This document shows positions 55,992 to 64,000 of a DNA stretch of 64,000 nt, piece by piece. The stretch lies in NCBI RefSeq assembly GCF_004336805.1, contig NZ_SJXM01000013.1, positions 1 through 64,000 of the forward strand. Reading direction: 5' to 3'. This DNA is from Aeromicrobium sp. IC_218 (GTDB lineage: Bacteria; Actinomycetota; Actinomycetes; Propionibacteriales; Nocardioidaceae). The notes below the pieces were generated by a model. The model did no database searches. It saw nothing but the letters and a program-made list of their open reading frames with translations, and had not been told where the DNA came from. Both the position numbers and the translations under genes were made by a program. The number at the start of each line of letters is the position of its first letter. Within the stretch, counting starts at the first letter, position 1.

Positions 55992-57461
55992 GTGCTGAGC
56001 CCGTCCCACACCGCGTCCCTCCGGTCCGCCCTCGAGGCGTCCGGCTTCACCGTCGACGGCGTCTACGCCGTCCTGGGCGACGAGGCGCACCGCGCCCTGA
56101 GCCGCAACCAGACGGTCCCCGCGCTGCGCGCCACCGGTGGTGGATCGCCGGTGGAGACGCTGACCCGCCTGTTCTCGCTGCAGGTCGCGGTCCCGCGCGC
56201 GCAGGCCGACGCCGCGCTGCCCGGCCTCGTCGACCCGCTCGTCGTCGCCGGGATGCTCGACGCCTCCGCGGGCGAGGTGCGTGCCCTCGTGGACGTGCGC
56301 CCGTACGGCGACGAGACCCACGACTGGTGGGTCGTCTGCGACCTCACCCCCGGCCTGACCGGCGCCCTGGGCGCCACGCGCCCCGACTTCGTGCTCGGCA
56401 TCAGTGAGGCGTCCTCGTCACTGGCCCAGCTGACCCGTCGCGAGCCGGTCGGACGCGTGCTCGACCTCGGCACCGGCTGCGGCGTCCAGGCCCTGCACCT
56501 GGCCCAGCACGCCGACGCGGTCGTCGCGACCGACGTCAACCCGCGCGCCCTGGCCATGGCCCGGCTCACGGCGGCGCTCAACGGCGTCGACGTGGACGTC
56601 CGCGACGGCAGCCTCTACGAGCCCGTGGCCGGAGAGACCTTCGACCTGATCGCGACGAACCCGCCGTTCGTCATCTCCCCGCCCGACGCCGGCGAGCGCC
56701 TGGTCTACCGCGACGCCGGCATGCCCGGCGACGAGATGGTTCGCCGGGTCGTGAGCGGCGCGGCCGAGCGGCTGAACCCCGGCGGCTGGTGCCAGGTGCT
56801 GGCCAACTGGGCCCACGTCGACGGCGAGCCGTGGGCGGAGCGGCTGCGCGGCTGGATCGAGCCGGCCGGCCTGGACGCCTGGGTGCTGCAGCGCGAGGTG
56901 GCCGACCCGGCGACCTACGTGGAGATGTGGCTGGCGGACGCAGGCCTGCGCACGGGCACCCCCGAGCACGCGGCCCGCTACGAGGCGTGGCTGGACTACC
57001 TGGCGGCGCAGCGCGTCTCCGGCGTCGGGTTCGGCTGGCTGAGCCTGCGCAAGGCCGGGTCCGCGCGGCCCGAGGTGCGCGTGGAGGAGTGGACCGGCGA
57101 GGTCGCGCAGCCGCTCGCCCCGGCGGTGTCGGAGTGGGCCCGCGCCGTCGACGCCGTCCGCGACGGCGACCTGCTGGGCACGCACTGGCGCGTGGCCCGC
57201 GACGTCGTCCAGGAGACCTACGGACCGGTCGGCGCCGACGACCCCGAGGCGATCGTCCTGCACAAGCAGACCGGCGTGCGCCGCACGCGTCGGCTCGACA
57301 CGATCGGCGCCGGGCTCGTCTCGACCTGCGACGGCGACCTCGCCGCGGGACAGATCCTCGACGCGCTCGCCCAGCTGCTCGACCAGGACGCCGGCGCGCT
57401 GCGCGAGCGGTACGCGCCGCTCGTCCGCGACCTCGTCACCGAAGGCTTCCTCACCGCCTGA
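55992..57461 (+). CDS. SAM-dependent methyltransferase of the HemK/RsmC type
   Basis: The 489-residue protein has an N-terminal domain of about 150 residues, then a class I methyltransferase domain. VLDLGTGCGVQALHLAQHAD is motif I, FDLIATNPPFVISPP the catalytic NPPF, and NPGGWCQVLANW follows. A long C-terminal domain (to residue 489) is found in the actinobacterial family at this location. NPPF/NPPY enzymes methylate the amide or exocyclic nitrogen of glutamine, adenine or guanine. The target here is not known, RNA or protein. GTG 55992 lies 12 bases after the STAS gene. Confidence 0.85.
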   Translation: MLSPSHTASLRSALEASGFTVDGVYAVLGDEAHRALSRNQTVPALRATGGGSPVETLTRLFSLQVAVPRAQADAALPGLVDPLVVAGMLDASAGEVRALVDVRPYGDETHDWWVVCDLTPGLTGALGATRPDFVLGISEASSSLAQLTRREPVGRVLDLGTGCGVQALHLAQHADAVVATDVNPRALAMARLTAALNGVDVDVRDGSLYEPVAGETFDLIATNPPFVISPPDAGERLVYRDAGMPGDEMVRRVVSGAAERLNPGGWCQVLANWAHVDGEPWAERLRGWIEPAGLDAWVLQREVADPATYVEMWLADAGLRTGTPEHAARYEAWLDYLAAQRVSGVGFGWLSLRKAGSARPEVRVEEWTGEVAQPLAPAVSEWARAVDAVRDGDLLGTHWRVARDVVQETYGPVGADDPEAIVLHKQTGVRRTRRLDTIGAGLVSTCDGDLAAGQILDALAQLLDQDAGALRERYAPLVRDLVTEGFLTA

Positions 57462-57477
57462 CCCCAGCCCGATTCCA

Positions 57478-57542
57478 CCGAGAAGTGGACGCAGAAGCAC
57501 GACGATCCCCGTAATCGTGGTGCCTTTGCGTCCACATCTCGG
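57478..57542. repeat. Imperfect 29-bp inverted repeat between convergent genes
   Basis: The arms 57478-57506 and 57514-57542 match at 24 of 29 positions around a seven-base loop (CCCCGTA). Outermost CCGAGA/TCTCGG and the long GTGGACGCA/TGCGTCCAC are perfect. It lies between the methyltransferase and acetyltransferase genes (both ending here) and can be a bidirectional terminator, but its length, moderate GC content and mismatches resemble a REP or small mobile element. Confidence 0.7.
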
Positions 57543-57564
57543 CAGCGCTGGGCTCGGGGGATCC

Positions 57565-58056
57565 TCAGCAGTCGAGCTGGAGGATCGCCAGGTCGAGCCA
57601 GCGGCCGAACTTGGTGCCGACCTCGCTCATCCGCCCAACCTCGCGGAACCCGCGGCGCTCGTGCAGGCCGATCGACAGCGTGTTGGACGCCTCGACCATC
57701 GCCACGACGCGGTGCACGTCGGCCGAGCCGTGCGCCTGCGCCAGCAGGGCGTCCAGCAGCGCCGTCGCGAGGCCGTGGCCCTGGTGGTCGGGGTGGACGT
57801 AGACGGAGTTCTCGACCGTGTGCCGGTAGCCGCTCTTGGGCCGCCACGGGCCGTACGTCGCGTAGCCGCCGACCACGCCGTCGCGCTCGGCGACGAGGAC
57901 GGGGAAGCCCGCGGCGCTGCGCTCGGCGAACCACGCCTCGCGGTCGGCCAGGTCGACCGGCGTCTCGTCCCAGATGGCGGTGCTGCTCGCGACCGCCTCG
58001 TTGTGGATCGCCAGGATGGCGGGGACGTCGGACGGGGTCGCGGGACGGACGGTCAT
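57565..58056 (-). CDS. GNAT family N-acetyltransferase (phosphinothricin acetyltransferase-like)
   Basis: The 163-residue protein begins MTVRPATPSDVPAILAIHNE and has VYVHPDHQGHGLATALLDAL (acetyl-CoA loop, QGHGLA) and ASNTLSIGLHERRGFREVGR, the pattern of the PAT/Pat-like subgroup. Likely substrates are small amines such as L-methionine sulfoximine or phosphinothricin, but most members are uncharacterised. ATG 58056 is preferred over ATG 58074 because it gives the family N-terminus, with GGAGG upstream. It lies 21 bases after the MFS gene on the same strand. Confidence 0.85.
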   Translation of the reverse strand: MTVRPATPSDVPAILAIHNEAVASSTAIWDETPVDLADREAWFAERSAAGFPVLVAERDGVVGGYATYGPWRPKSGYRHTVENSVYVHPDHQGHGLATALLDALLAQAHGSADVHRVVAMVEASNTLSIGLHERRGFREVGRMSEVGTKFGRWLDLAILQLDC

Positions 58057-58077
58057 GCCGCGATCCTCCCGCACCGG

Positions 58078-59295
58078 CTAGATGGGGGTGGACGCCGGCG
58101 AGCGTCGTGTCTGCCACACGACGACGCCCATCGCGCCGAGCGCGACGACGGTCGCGGCCACGCCGCCGACCGCGAACCCGGCCCAGGCGCCCGAGGCGTC
58201 CATGGCCGCACCGGCCAGCGGCGCGCCGAGCGCACCGCCCATCGTGAACGCCGTGCCCTGCCAGCCCATCGCCTCGCCGAGCCGGTGTGGCGGGACGAGC
58301 CGGGTCAGCCACTCGCTGGACGCGGTGAGGCTGGGCGCGCACAGGGCGCCGGCCGGGATGACGAGCAGCGCCAGGCTCCAGACGTTCTGGGCGAACACGG
58401 CGGGCAGGGTGAACAGGCCGAGCGCCAGCAGCAGGTACGAGGGACGGATCGAGTGCGACCACGCACCGTAGAGCAGACCGCCGACCAGCGAGGCGAGGCC
58501 CCAGGTGCCGTAGACGACGCCCACCAGGGCGATCTCGTCCTGCTCGCGCAGCTCGGCGATGATGCCGAGGTCGGTGCCCATGAGCGCGACCATGGCAGCG
58601 GCCGAGATGACCAGCAGCAGGACGACCTTGGGCGTGATCCAGCCGCGGACGTCGTGCAGCGTCTCGGGCCCGGCCGGGTCGGTCGCCACCGCGGCCCCCG
58701 GACGTCCGGGGCCGGACCGCAGGTCGGGGTCGAGCACCCAGAACATGACCCCGGCCAGCACGACGCAGCAGCCGATGCCCACCAGCGCGACCGACGGGCT
58801 GTAGAACGCGGCCAGGAAGCCGCCGACCGCCGGGCCGATGATGAAGCTGGCCTCGGCCATCGTCGAGTCGGCCGCGAACGCGGTGCGCCGGCGCGACTCC
58901 TCCACCTGCGCGGTGAGGGCGAGCCGGACGATGGTGTGGATGGGGATGAGGAAGAGCCCGGCCAGGAACGCCAGCGGCAGCAGCGCGTAGTAGGTCGGCA
59001 CGAGGCCCAGGGCCGGCACGACCAGCGCGGTCACGACGATGGAGGGGACGATCGCCCGGCGCAGGCCCTTGCGGTCGATCCGGCGGCCGCGCCACGGGGC
59101 ACCGATCGCCGCGCCGATCGTCTCGCACGTGGCCAGCAGGCCGGCCTGCTTGTAGCTGCCGCCCATGCCCTCGGTGACCAGCAGCGTCAGCACGAGCGGG
59201 AGCGCCATCATCGGGATGCGGGCGAAGAACGCGGCGACGAATATCGTGCGCACCTGACGGTCGGCCAGTAGCAGCCGATAACCCGAGAACTCCAC
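58078..59295 (-). CDS. MFS transporter
   Basis: The 405-residue protein has about 12 hydrophobic segments and the order of a major facilitator. RGRRIDRKGLRRA is the motif A-like loop between helices 2 and 3, and ADSTMAEASFIIGPAVGG the conserved helix 5. WQGTAFTMGGALGAPLAGAA lies near the end. The family resembles sugar or drug exporters; substrate unknown. GTG 59295 has a CAGGAT box six bases before it, possibly leaderless. It is divergent from topA. Confidence 0.85.
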   Translation of the reverse strand: MEFSGYRLLLADRQVRTIFVAAFFARIPMMALPLVLTLLVTEGMGGSYKQAGLLATCETIGAAIGAPWRGRRIDRKGLRRAIVPSIVVTALVVPALGLVPTYYALLPLAFLAGLFLIPIHTIVRLALTAQVEESRRRTAFAADSTMAEASFIIGPAVGGFLAAFYSPSVALVGIGCCVVLAGVMFWVLDPDLRSGPGRPGAAVATDPAGPETLHDVRGWITPKVVLLLVISAAAMVALMGTDLGIIAELREQDEIALVGVVYGTWGLASLVGGLLYGAWSHSIRPSYLLLALGLFTLPAVFAQNVWSLALLVIPAGALCAPSLTASSEWLTRLVPPHRLGEAMGWQGTAFTMGGALGAPLAGAAMDASGAWAGFAVGGVAATVVALGAMGVVVWQTRRSPASTPI

Positions 59296-59402
59296 CGGCG
59301 CATCCTGTCACGGCCGTCCATCCCTCAAACCCGGGGATTGACCGGACGCGTTACGGTGTGCGCGTCGAGCCACCGGGCCCGGCACGATGAGAGGAACACC
59401 CC

Positions 59403-62111
59403 TTGACCAGCCTCGTGATCGTCGAGTCGCCGAACAAGGTCCGCAGCATCGCGGGCTACCTCGGGGACGGCTACGTGGTGGACTCCTCGATCGGCCACAT
59501 CCGTGACCTGCCGCAGGGCGCCGACCAGGTGCCGGAGAAGTTCAAGGGGCAGCCGTGGGCCCGCCTCGGCGTCGACATCGACAACGGCTTCGAGCCCGTC
59601 TACGTCGTCTCGGCCGACAAGAAGTCGCAGATCACCAAGCTCAAGAAGCTGCTCAAGGACGCCGACGAGCTCGTCCTGGCCACGGATGAGGACCGCGAGG
59701 GCGAGGCCATCGCGTGGCACCTGCTCGACGAGCTGAAGCCGAAGGTGCCGGTCAAGCGCATCGTCTTCAACGAGATCACCAAGGAGGCGATCCAGCGGGC
59801 GATCGCCAACCCGCGCGACGTCGACATGGACCTGGTGGACGCCCAGGAGACGCGCCGCATCCTCGACCGCCTCTACGGCTACGAGATCAGCCCGGTGCTC
59901 TGGAAGAAGGTCATGAGCGGCCTGTCCGCCGGCCGCGTCCAGTCCGTGGCGACCCGCCTGGTGGTCGAGCGCGAGCGCGAGCGCATGGCGTTCCGCACCG
60001 CCTCCTACTGGGACCTCGAGGCCACCTTCGACGCCGGTGCCGGCCACGACCCGCGCACCTTCCCGGCCAAGCTGGCCACCGTCGACGGCGCCCGCGTCGC
60101 CACCGGTGCCAGCTTCGACAACACCGGCACGCTGACGGCCAAGAACGTCGTCCACCTGGACGAGGCCCGCGCCGGTGCGCTGGCCGACGCGGTGCGCGGC
60201 GAGACGTTCGCCGTCCGCTCGGTCGAGTCCAAGCCGTACACGCGCAAGCCGTACGCCCCGTTCCGCACCACGACGATGCAGCAGGAGGCGTCGCGCAAGT
60301 TCGGGTTCGGCGCCGCCCGCACGATGCAGGTCGCCCAGCGCCTCTACGAGGGCGGGCACATCACCTACATGCGCACCGACTCCACGACGCTGTCGCAGAC
60401 CGCGGTCACCGCGGCGCGCTCCCAGGTCAAGGAGCTGTACGGCGCCGACTACCTCCCCGAGAAGCCGCGCACGTACGCGTCCAAGGTCAAGAACGCGCAG
60501 GAGGCCCACGAGGCCATCCGGCCGGCGGGCGAGCGGTTCAAGACGCCCGCGCAGACCGGCCTGCGCGGCGACGAGCTGCGCCTGTACGAGCTGATCTGGA
60601 AGCGCACGATCGCCTCGCAGATGCTGGACGCCCGCGGCACCACCGCGACCATCCGCATCGGCGCGCAGGCCAGCAGCGGCGAGGACCTGGAGTTCGTCTC
60701 GTCCGGCCGCACGATCACCTTCTACGGCTTCCTCAAGGCGTACGTGGAGTCCGGCGACGACCCCGAGGCGCAGGGCGACGACCAGCAGACCAAGCTGCCG
60801 AACCTGTCCGAGGGCGACGCCGTCACCGCCGCCGAGCTCGGCCAGGCCGGCCACCAGACCAAGCCGCCGGCGCGCTTCACCGAGGCCAGCCTGATCAAGG
60901 AGCTGGAGGACCGCGAGATCGGCCGCCCCTCCACGTACGCCTCGATCATCGGCACCATCCAGAACCGCGGCTACGTGTACAAGAAGGGCACCGCCCTCGT
61001 CCCGGCCTGGATCGCGTTCAGCGTCACCCGGCTCATGGAGGAGCACTTCGGCCGGCTCGTCCAGTACGAGTTCACCGCCCAGCTCGAGAGCGTCCTGGAC
61101 GAGGTGGCCGGCGGTCGCGAGGACCGCGTCCACGTGCTCAAGGCGTTCTGGAACGGCGAGGGCGACGCCGACACCGGCCTCAAGCGCCTGGTCGAGGACC
61201 TCGGCGACATCGACGCCCGCGGCCTGGCCACGTTCGAGCTCGGCGAGGGCATCGCCGTGCGCGTCGGCCGCTACGGCCCGTACGTCGAGGGCCCGCCGCT
61301 GACCAAGGCCGACGACGGCACCGAGACGCCGACCCGGGCCAACATCCCCGAGGACCTGCCGCCGGACGAGCTGACGCTCGACAAGGCCAAGGAGCTGCTG
61401 GCCACCCCGGCCGGCGCCGAGAACGTCCTGGGCGAGCACCCCGAGACCGGCCTGACGGTCACCGCGCGCAACGGCCGCTACGGCCCGTACGTCACCGAGG
61501 CGCTGCCCGACGACGCCCCCAAGGGCGCCAAGGCGCGCACCGCGAGCCTGTTCCAGACGATGTCGATCGACACCGTCACGCTCGAGGACGCCGTGCAGCT
61601 GCTGACGCTGCCGCGGGTCGTGGGCACGGACGTCGACGGCACCGAGATCACCGCGCAGAACGGCCGCTACGGCCCGTACCTGAAGAAGGGCACCGACTCG
61701 CGCTCCCTGGAGAAGGAGGAGCAGCTGCTCACCCTCACCGAGGAGGAGGCGCGCGCGATCTACGCCCAGCCCAAGACGTTCGGCCGCAAGGCGGCCAAGC
61801 CGCCGCTCAAGGAGCTCGGCGAGGACCCGGTCAGCGGCAAGCCGATCGTGGCCAAGGACGGTCGGTTCGGCGCCTACGTCACCGACGGCGAGTACAACGC
61901 CACGCTGCGCAAGGACGACGACGTCGAGACGCTGACGCACGAGCGCGCGGTCGAGCTGCTGGCCGAGCGTCGCGCCAAGGGGCCGGCCAAGAAGGCGGCG
62001 AAGAAGACCACCAAGAAGGCGCCGGCGAAGAAGGCCGCGGCCAAGAAGACGGCCGCCAAGAAGACCACCGCGAAGAAGACGACGGCCAAGAAGGCGACCA
62101 AGAAGTCCTGA
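59403..62111 (+). CDS. topA: DNA topoisomerase I
   Basis: The 902-residue enzyme relaxes negative supercoils. The Toprim domain has SLVIVESPNKVRSIAGYLG (Glu8) and LATDEDREGEAIAWHLL (the DxDxE triad). The active-site tyrosine is Tyr322 in GHITYMRTDSTTLS. The C-terminus has repeated domains ending in GRYGPY, and the last 40 residues are a Lys/Ala-rich tail (PAKKAAKKTTKKAP-like) known from actinobacteria. The start is TTG 59403 with AGAGGA 8 bases upstream; a GTG four codons on would remove the first beta strand. No zinc-finger cysteines are present, as usual in actinobacteria. Confidence 0.97.
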   Translation: MTSLVIVESPNKVRSIAGYLGDGYVVDSSIGHIRDLPQGADQVPEKFKGQPWARLGVDIDNGFEPVYVVSADKKSQITKLKKLLKDADELVLATDEDREGEAIAWHLLDELKPKVPVKRIVFNEITKEAIQRAIANPRDVDMDLVDAQETRRILDRLYGYEISPVLWKKVMSGLSAGRVQSVATRLVVERERERMAFRTASYWDLEATFDAGAGHDPRTFPAKLATVDGARVATGASFDNTGTLTAKNVVHLDEARAGALADAVRGETFAVRSVESKPYTRKPYAPFRTTTMQQEASRKFGFGAARTMQVAQRLYEGGHITYMRTDSTTLSQTAVTAARSQVKELYGADYLPEKPRTYASKVKNAQEAHEAIRPAGERFKTPAQTGLRGDELRLYELIWKRTIASQMLDARGTTATIRIGAQASSGEDLEFVSSGRTITFYGFLKAYVESGDDPEAQGDDQQTKLPNLSEGDAVTAAELGQAGHQTKPPARFTEASLIKELEDREIGRPSTYASIIGTIQNRGYVYKKGTALVPAWIAFSVTRLMEEHFGRLVQYEFTAQLESVLDEVAGGREDRVHVLKAFWNGEGDADTGLKRLVEDLGDIDARGLATFELGEGIAVRVGRYGPYVEGPPLTKADDGTETPTRANIPEDLPPDELTLDKAKELLATPAGAENVLGEHPETGLTVTARNGRYGPYVTEALPDDAPKGAKARTASLFQTMSIDTVTLEDAVQLLTLPRVVGTDVDGTEITAQNGRYGPYLKKGTDSRSLEKEEQLLTLTEEEARAIYAQPKTFGRKAAKPPLKELGEDPVSGKPIVAKDGRFGAYVTDGEYNATLRKDDDVETLTHERAVELLAERRAKGPAKKAAKKTTKKAPAKKAAAKKTAAKKTTAKKTTAKKATKKS

Positions 62112-62136
62112 GGCCCGGGCCGTCGGACGTGCCCCC

Positions 62137-62142
62137 TAGGAT
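62137..62142 (+). promoter_or_regulatory. Candidate -10 box for tmk (leaderless)
   Basis: TAGGAT-CGGGGC-ATG, six bases between box and start, 26 bases after the topA stop. Confidence 0.42.
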
Positions 62143-62148
62143 CGGGGC

Positions 62149-62802
62149 ATGGCCGACCGCTACACCTCCACCGGCGTCTTCCTGGCGCTCGAGGGCGGCG
62201 AGGGCGGCGGCAAGACCACCCAGGCCCGCCTGCTGACCGACTGGCTCGCCGGCCTCGGCCACGACGTCCTGCTGACCCGCGAGCCGGGCGGCACGCCGGT
62301 CGGCACCGAGCTGCGTCGCATCGTGCTCGACCCGGCCACCGGCGCGCTCAGCCCGCGCACCGAGATGCTGGTCTACGCCGCCGACAAGGCCGAGCACGTC
62401 GACGCCGTCGTCCGCCCGGCCCTCGACGCCGGACGTGTGGTGCTGACCGACCGCTACGTCGACTCGACCATCGCCTACCAGGGCGCCGGGCGGTCGCTCG
62501 ATCCCGCCGACGTCGAGCGCGTCGCGCGCTGGGCCACCGCCGACCTGCGCCCGCACCTCACGGTCGTCCTCGACGTCGACCCGCGCCTGGGCCTGTCCCG
62601 CGCTGGGGCGCCCGACCGCATCGAGGCCGAGCCGCTGGAGTTCCACGAGCGCGTCCGGGCGCACTTCCTCGCGCTGGCCGGGCGCGACCCCGAGCACTAC
62701 CTCGTGGTGAGCGCCGACGACGACCCGCAGACCATCCACACGGGCATCCGTCGCGCCGTCGAGCCCCTGCTCGCCCAGGCCGTCGCGGGGGCTTCGCGAT
62801 GA
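62149..62802 (+). CDS. tmk: Thymidylate kinase
   Basis: The 217-residue kinase makes dTDP from dTMP. It shows P-loop EGGEGGGKTTQ, LTREPGGTPVGTELR (substrate loop), LTDRYVDSTIAYQGAGR with the DRY motif, and APDRIEAEPLEFHERV as the lid region. The ATG has no good ribosome-binding site, consistent with the leaderless promoter in front of it. It overlaps holB by four bases (ATGA). Confidence 0.95.
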   Translation: MADRYTSTGVFLALEGGEGGGKTTQARLLTDWLAGLGHDVLLTREPGGTPVGTELRRIVLDPATGALSPRTEMLVYAADKAEHVDAVVRPALDAGRVVLTDRYVDSTIAYQGAGRSLDPADVERVARWATADLRPHLTVVLDVDPRLGLSRAGAPDRIEAEPLEFHERVRAHFLALAGRDPEHYLVVSADDDPQTIHTGIRRAVEPLLAQAVAGASR

Positions 62803-63953
62803 CCGTGTGGGACGAGCTGGTCGGCCAGGAGCCGGTCGTCGAGGTGCTGCAGCGCGCCGTGGCCGCGGCGTCGTCCGGCGGCTCGGGCATGACCCATGCG
62901 TGGCTGTTCACCGGGCCGCCCGGCTCGGGCCGGTCCAACGCCGCCCGGGCCTTCGCCGCCGCGCTGCAGTGCGAACGCGGCACCGGCTGCGGGGAGTGCC
63001 ACTCGTGCGTCACGGCGCGCGCCGGCAGCCACCCCGACATCACGCTCATCAGCACCCAGGGCCTGAGCATCGGCACCGACCAGGCCCGCGAGGTCGTGCG
63101 CGCCGCGTCGCTCCACCCGTCGTCCGGGCGCTGGCAGGTGCTCGTCGTCGAGGACGCCGACCGGCTCACGGACCAGGCGGCCAACGCGCTGCTCAAGGCC
63201 ATCGAGGAGCCGCCGCCGGCGACCATCTGGATGCTCTGCGCGCCCGCGGTCGAGGACGTCATCGTCACCATCCGCTCGCGCTGCCGCTCGGTCGTGCTGC
63301 GCACGCCGCCGGCCGCCGCGGTCGCCCGGCTGCTGGTCGAGCGCGACGGCATCGACGCCCAGGCCGCCCGCGAGGCCGCGCAGGCGTCGCAGGGCCACGT
63401 CGGTCGCGCCCGCGCGCTGGCCACGAAGGACGAGGTCCGCCGCCGGCGCCGCGAGATCCTCGACCTCGCCGGCTCGCTGCGCACGCCCGGGTCGTGCCTG
63501 CGTGCCGCGGCCACCATCCACGAGCTGGCCGCCGACCACGCCAAGGACCTCGCCGACTCCGCCGACGCCAAGGAGCTCGCCGACCTGCGCGCGGGCTGGG
63601 GCGTCGAGGAGCGCGGCAAGCGCCCGGCCGGCTACGCGGGCGCCCTGTCGGCGCTGGAGAAGGAGCAGAAGCGCCGCCGCACGCGGCTCTCGCGTGACGC
63701 CATCGACGGCATGCTGCTCGACCTGCTGTCGCTGCAGCGCGACGTCCTGGCCGTCCAGCTCGGCTCGGTGCAGGACCCCGGCGACCTGGTCAACGCCGAC
63801 GTCGCCGGCGAGGTGCAGACGCTCGCCCGCCTGGGGACGGCCGAGTCCACCCTCCGGCGGGTCGATGCCATCCTCGAGTGCAGGGAGTCGGTGGCGGCCA
63901 ACGCGGCCCCGCTCCTGTGCCTGGAGCGCATGATGCTCGCGCTCGCCGCCTGA
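62799..63953 (+). CDS. holB: DNA polymerase III subunit delta'
   Basis: The 384-residue AAA+ clamp-loader subunit begins VWDELVGQEPVVEVLQRAV. P-loop-like GPPGSGRSNAAR has Arg in place of the catalytic Lys, the usual inactive form for delta'. A zinc module C-x6-C-x2-C-x2-C (CERGTGCGECHSC) and VVEDADRLTDQAANALLKAI (sensor and switch) follow. VTIRSRCRSV is near the arginine-finger position. With the dnaX end at the start of the window, two clamp-loader genes flank the segment. Confidence 0.95.
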   Translation: MTVWDELVGQEPVVEVLQRAVAAASSGGSGMTHAWLFTGPPGSGRSNAARAFAAALQCERGTGCGECHSCVTARAGSHPDITLISTQGLSIGTDQAREVVRAASLHPSSGRWQVLVVEDADRLTDQAANALLKAIEEPPPATIWMLCAPAVEDVIVTIRSRCRSVVLRTPPAAAVARLLVERDGIDAQAAREAAQASQGHVGRARALATKDEVRRRRREILDLAGSLRTPGSCLRAAATIHELAADHAKDLADSADAKELADLRAGWGVEERGKRPAGYAGALSALEKEQKRRRTRLSRDAIDGMLLDLLSLQRDVLAVQLGSVQDPGDLVNADVAGEVQTLARLGTAESTLRRVDAILECRESVAANAAPLLCLERMMLALAA

Positions 63954-63967
63954 CCCAGGAGACCGCC

Positions 63968-64000
63968 GTGACCCGACTGCGCCCCTACCTGCTGCCGATC
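63968..64000 (+). CDS. Start of a following gene (N-terminus only)
   Basis: After holB, AGGAG and six to seven bases lead to GTG 63968, followed by codons for VTRLRPYLLPI. The start resembles a basic region and hydrophobic stretch, as in a signal peptide. In many actinobacteria a secreted alpha/beta hydrolase (tripeptidyl aminopeptidase-like) follows holB, and this could be its beginning. Only 11 codons are visible. Confidence 0.45.
   Translation, partial: MTRLRPYLLPI

Noticed and set aside
62885-62960. Arg in place of the P-loop lysine in holB as a mutation
   Set aside because: Loss of the ATP-binding lysine is normal for delta' subunits, which do not hydrolyse ATP.

Overview
This 64 kb window is chromosomal DNA of a very GC-rich actinobacterium. 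Third codon positions are almost all G or C, GTG starts are frequent, and many genes carry a TANNNT -10 box only 6-8 bases before the start codon. Gene content and order match the conserved actinobacterial block known from Mycobacterium and Streptomyces: ponA2, whiB4/wblA, twin ArsA-like ATPases, crp, nth, marP, acs, the ssd/tad pilus genes, the DEAH helicase, a bldG-like STAS gene, topA, tmk and holB. A monomeric isocitrate dehydrogenase, an ECF biotin transporter with a BioQ-like repressor and this order suggest Propionibacteriales (Nocardioides/Aeromicrobium-like). The genus is inference. I see no phage, IS element, CRISPR array or rRNA; there is one tRNA.

Region by region. 1-12.6 kb: the 3' end of dnaX, a three-domain PabB-PabC-PabA fusion, an amidohydrolase, a secreted phytase-like protein, recR, the aspartate-pathway pair lysC-asd, an acetoacetyl-CoA synthetase pair and tRNA-Pro(CGG). 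12.6-28.7 kb: the envelope and redox block (metallophosphoesterase, YqeY, PonA2, WhiB4-like regulator, two ArsA ATPases, RidA, Nudix, MBL hydrolase, CRP, endonuclease III, TlpA-like lipoprotein, CoA-type Nudix, MarP protease, holin-like protein) leading into acs. 28.7-33.5 kb: two DUF485 plus sodium:solute symporter pairs and a LytTR response regulator, which with acs form an acetate uptake and activation locus. 33.6-43 kb: isocitrate dehydrogenase, bioYMN with bioQ and tandem operators, guaB1 (GMP reductase type), a LytS-type histidine kinase, a methyltransferase and a degenerate Fic-like protein.

43.3-49.2 kb holds a HAD phosphatase and a Tad/Flp-type pilus operon: ssd (TadZ-like), tadA, tadB, tadC, two prepilins and two TadE-like proteins. 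No prepilin peptidase is present here. 49.2-53.1 kb carries a two-gene cassette between the pilus operon and the helicase: a processive GT2 glycosyltransferase and a membrane-anchored GH18-like protein with two chitin-binding-like modules. It looks like a dedicated exopolysaccharide synthesis and processing unit and is the best candidate here for an under-described system. 53.2-64 kb is housekeeping again: helicase, STAS protein, methyltransferase, GNAT acetyltransferase, MFS transporter, topA, tmk, holB and the first codons of a further gene.

Regulatory signals visible in the sequence include three CRP-like TGTGA-N6-TCACA sites (two perfect), tandem BioQ-like operators, a recurrent leaderless promoter architecture, several strong hairpin terminators, a palindrome-rich spacer after idh, a REP-like cluster and a 59-bp tandem duplication at the end of one ATPase gene.
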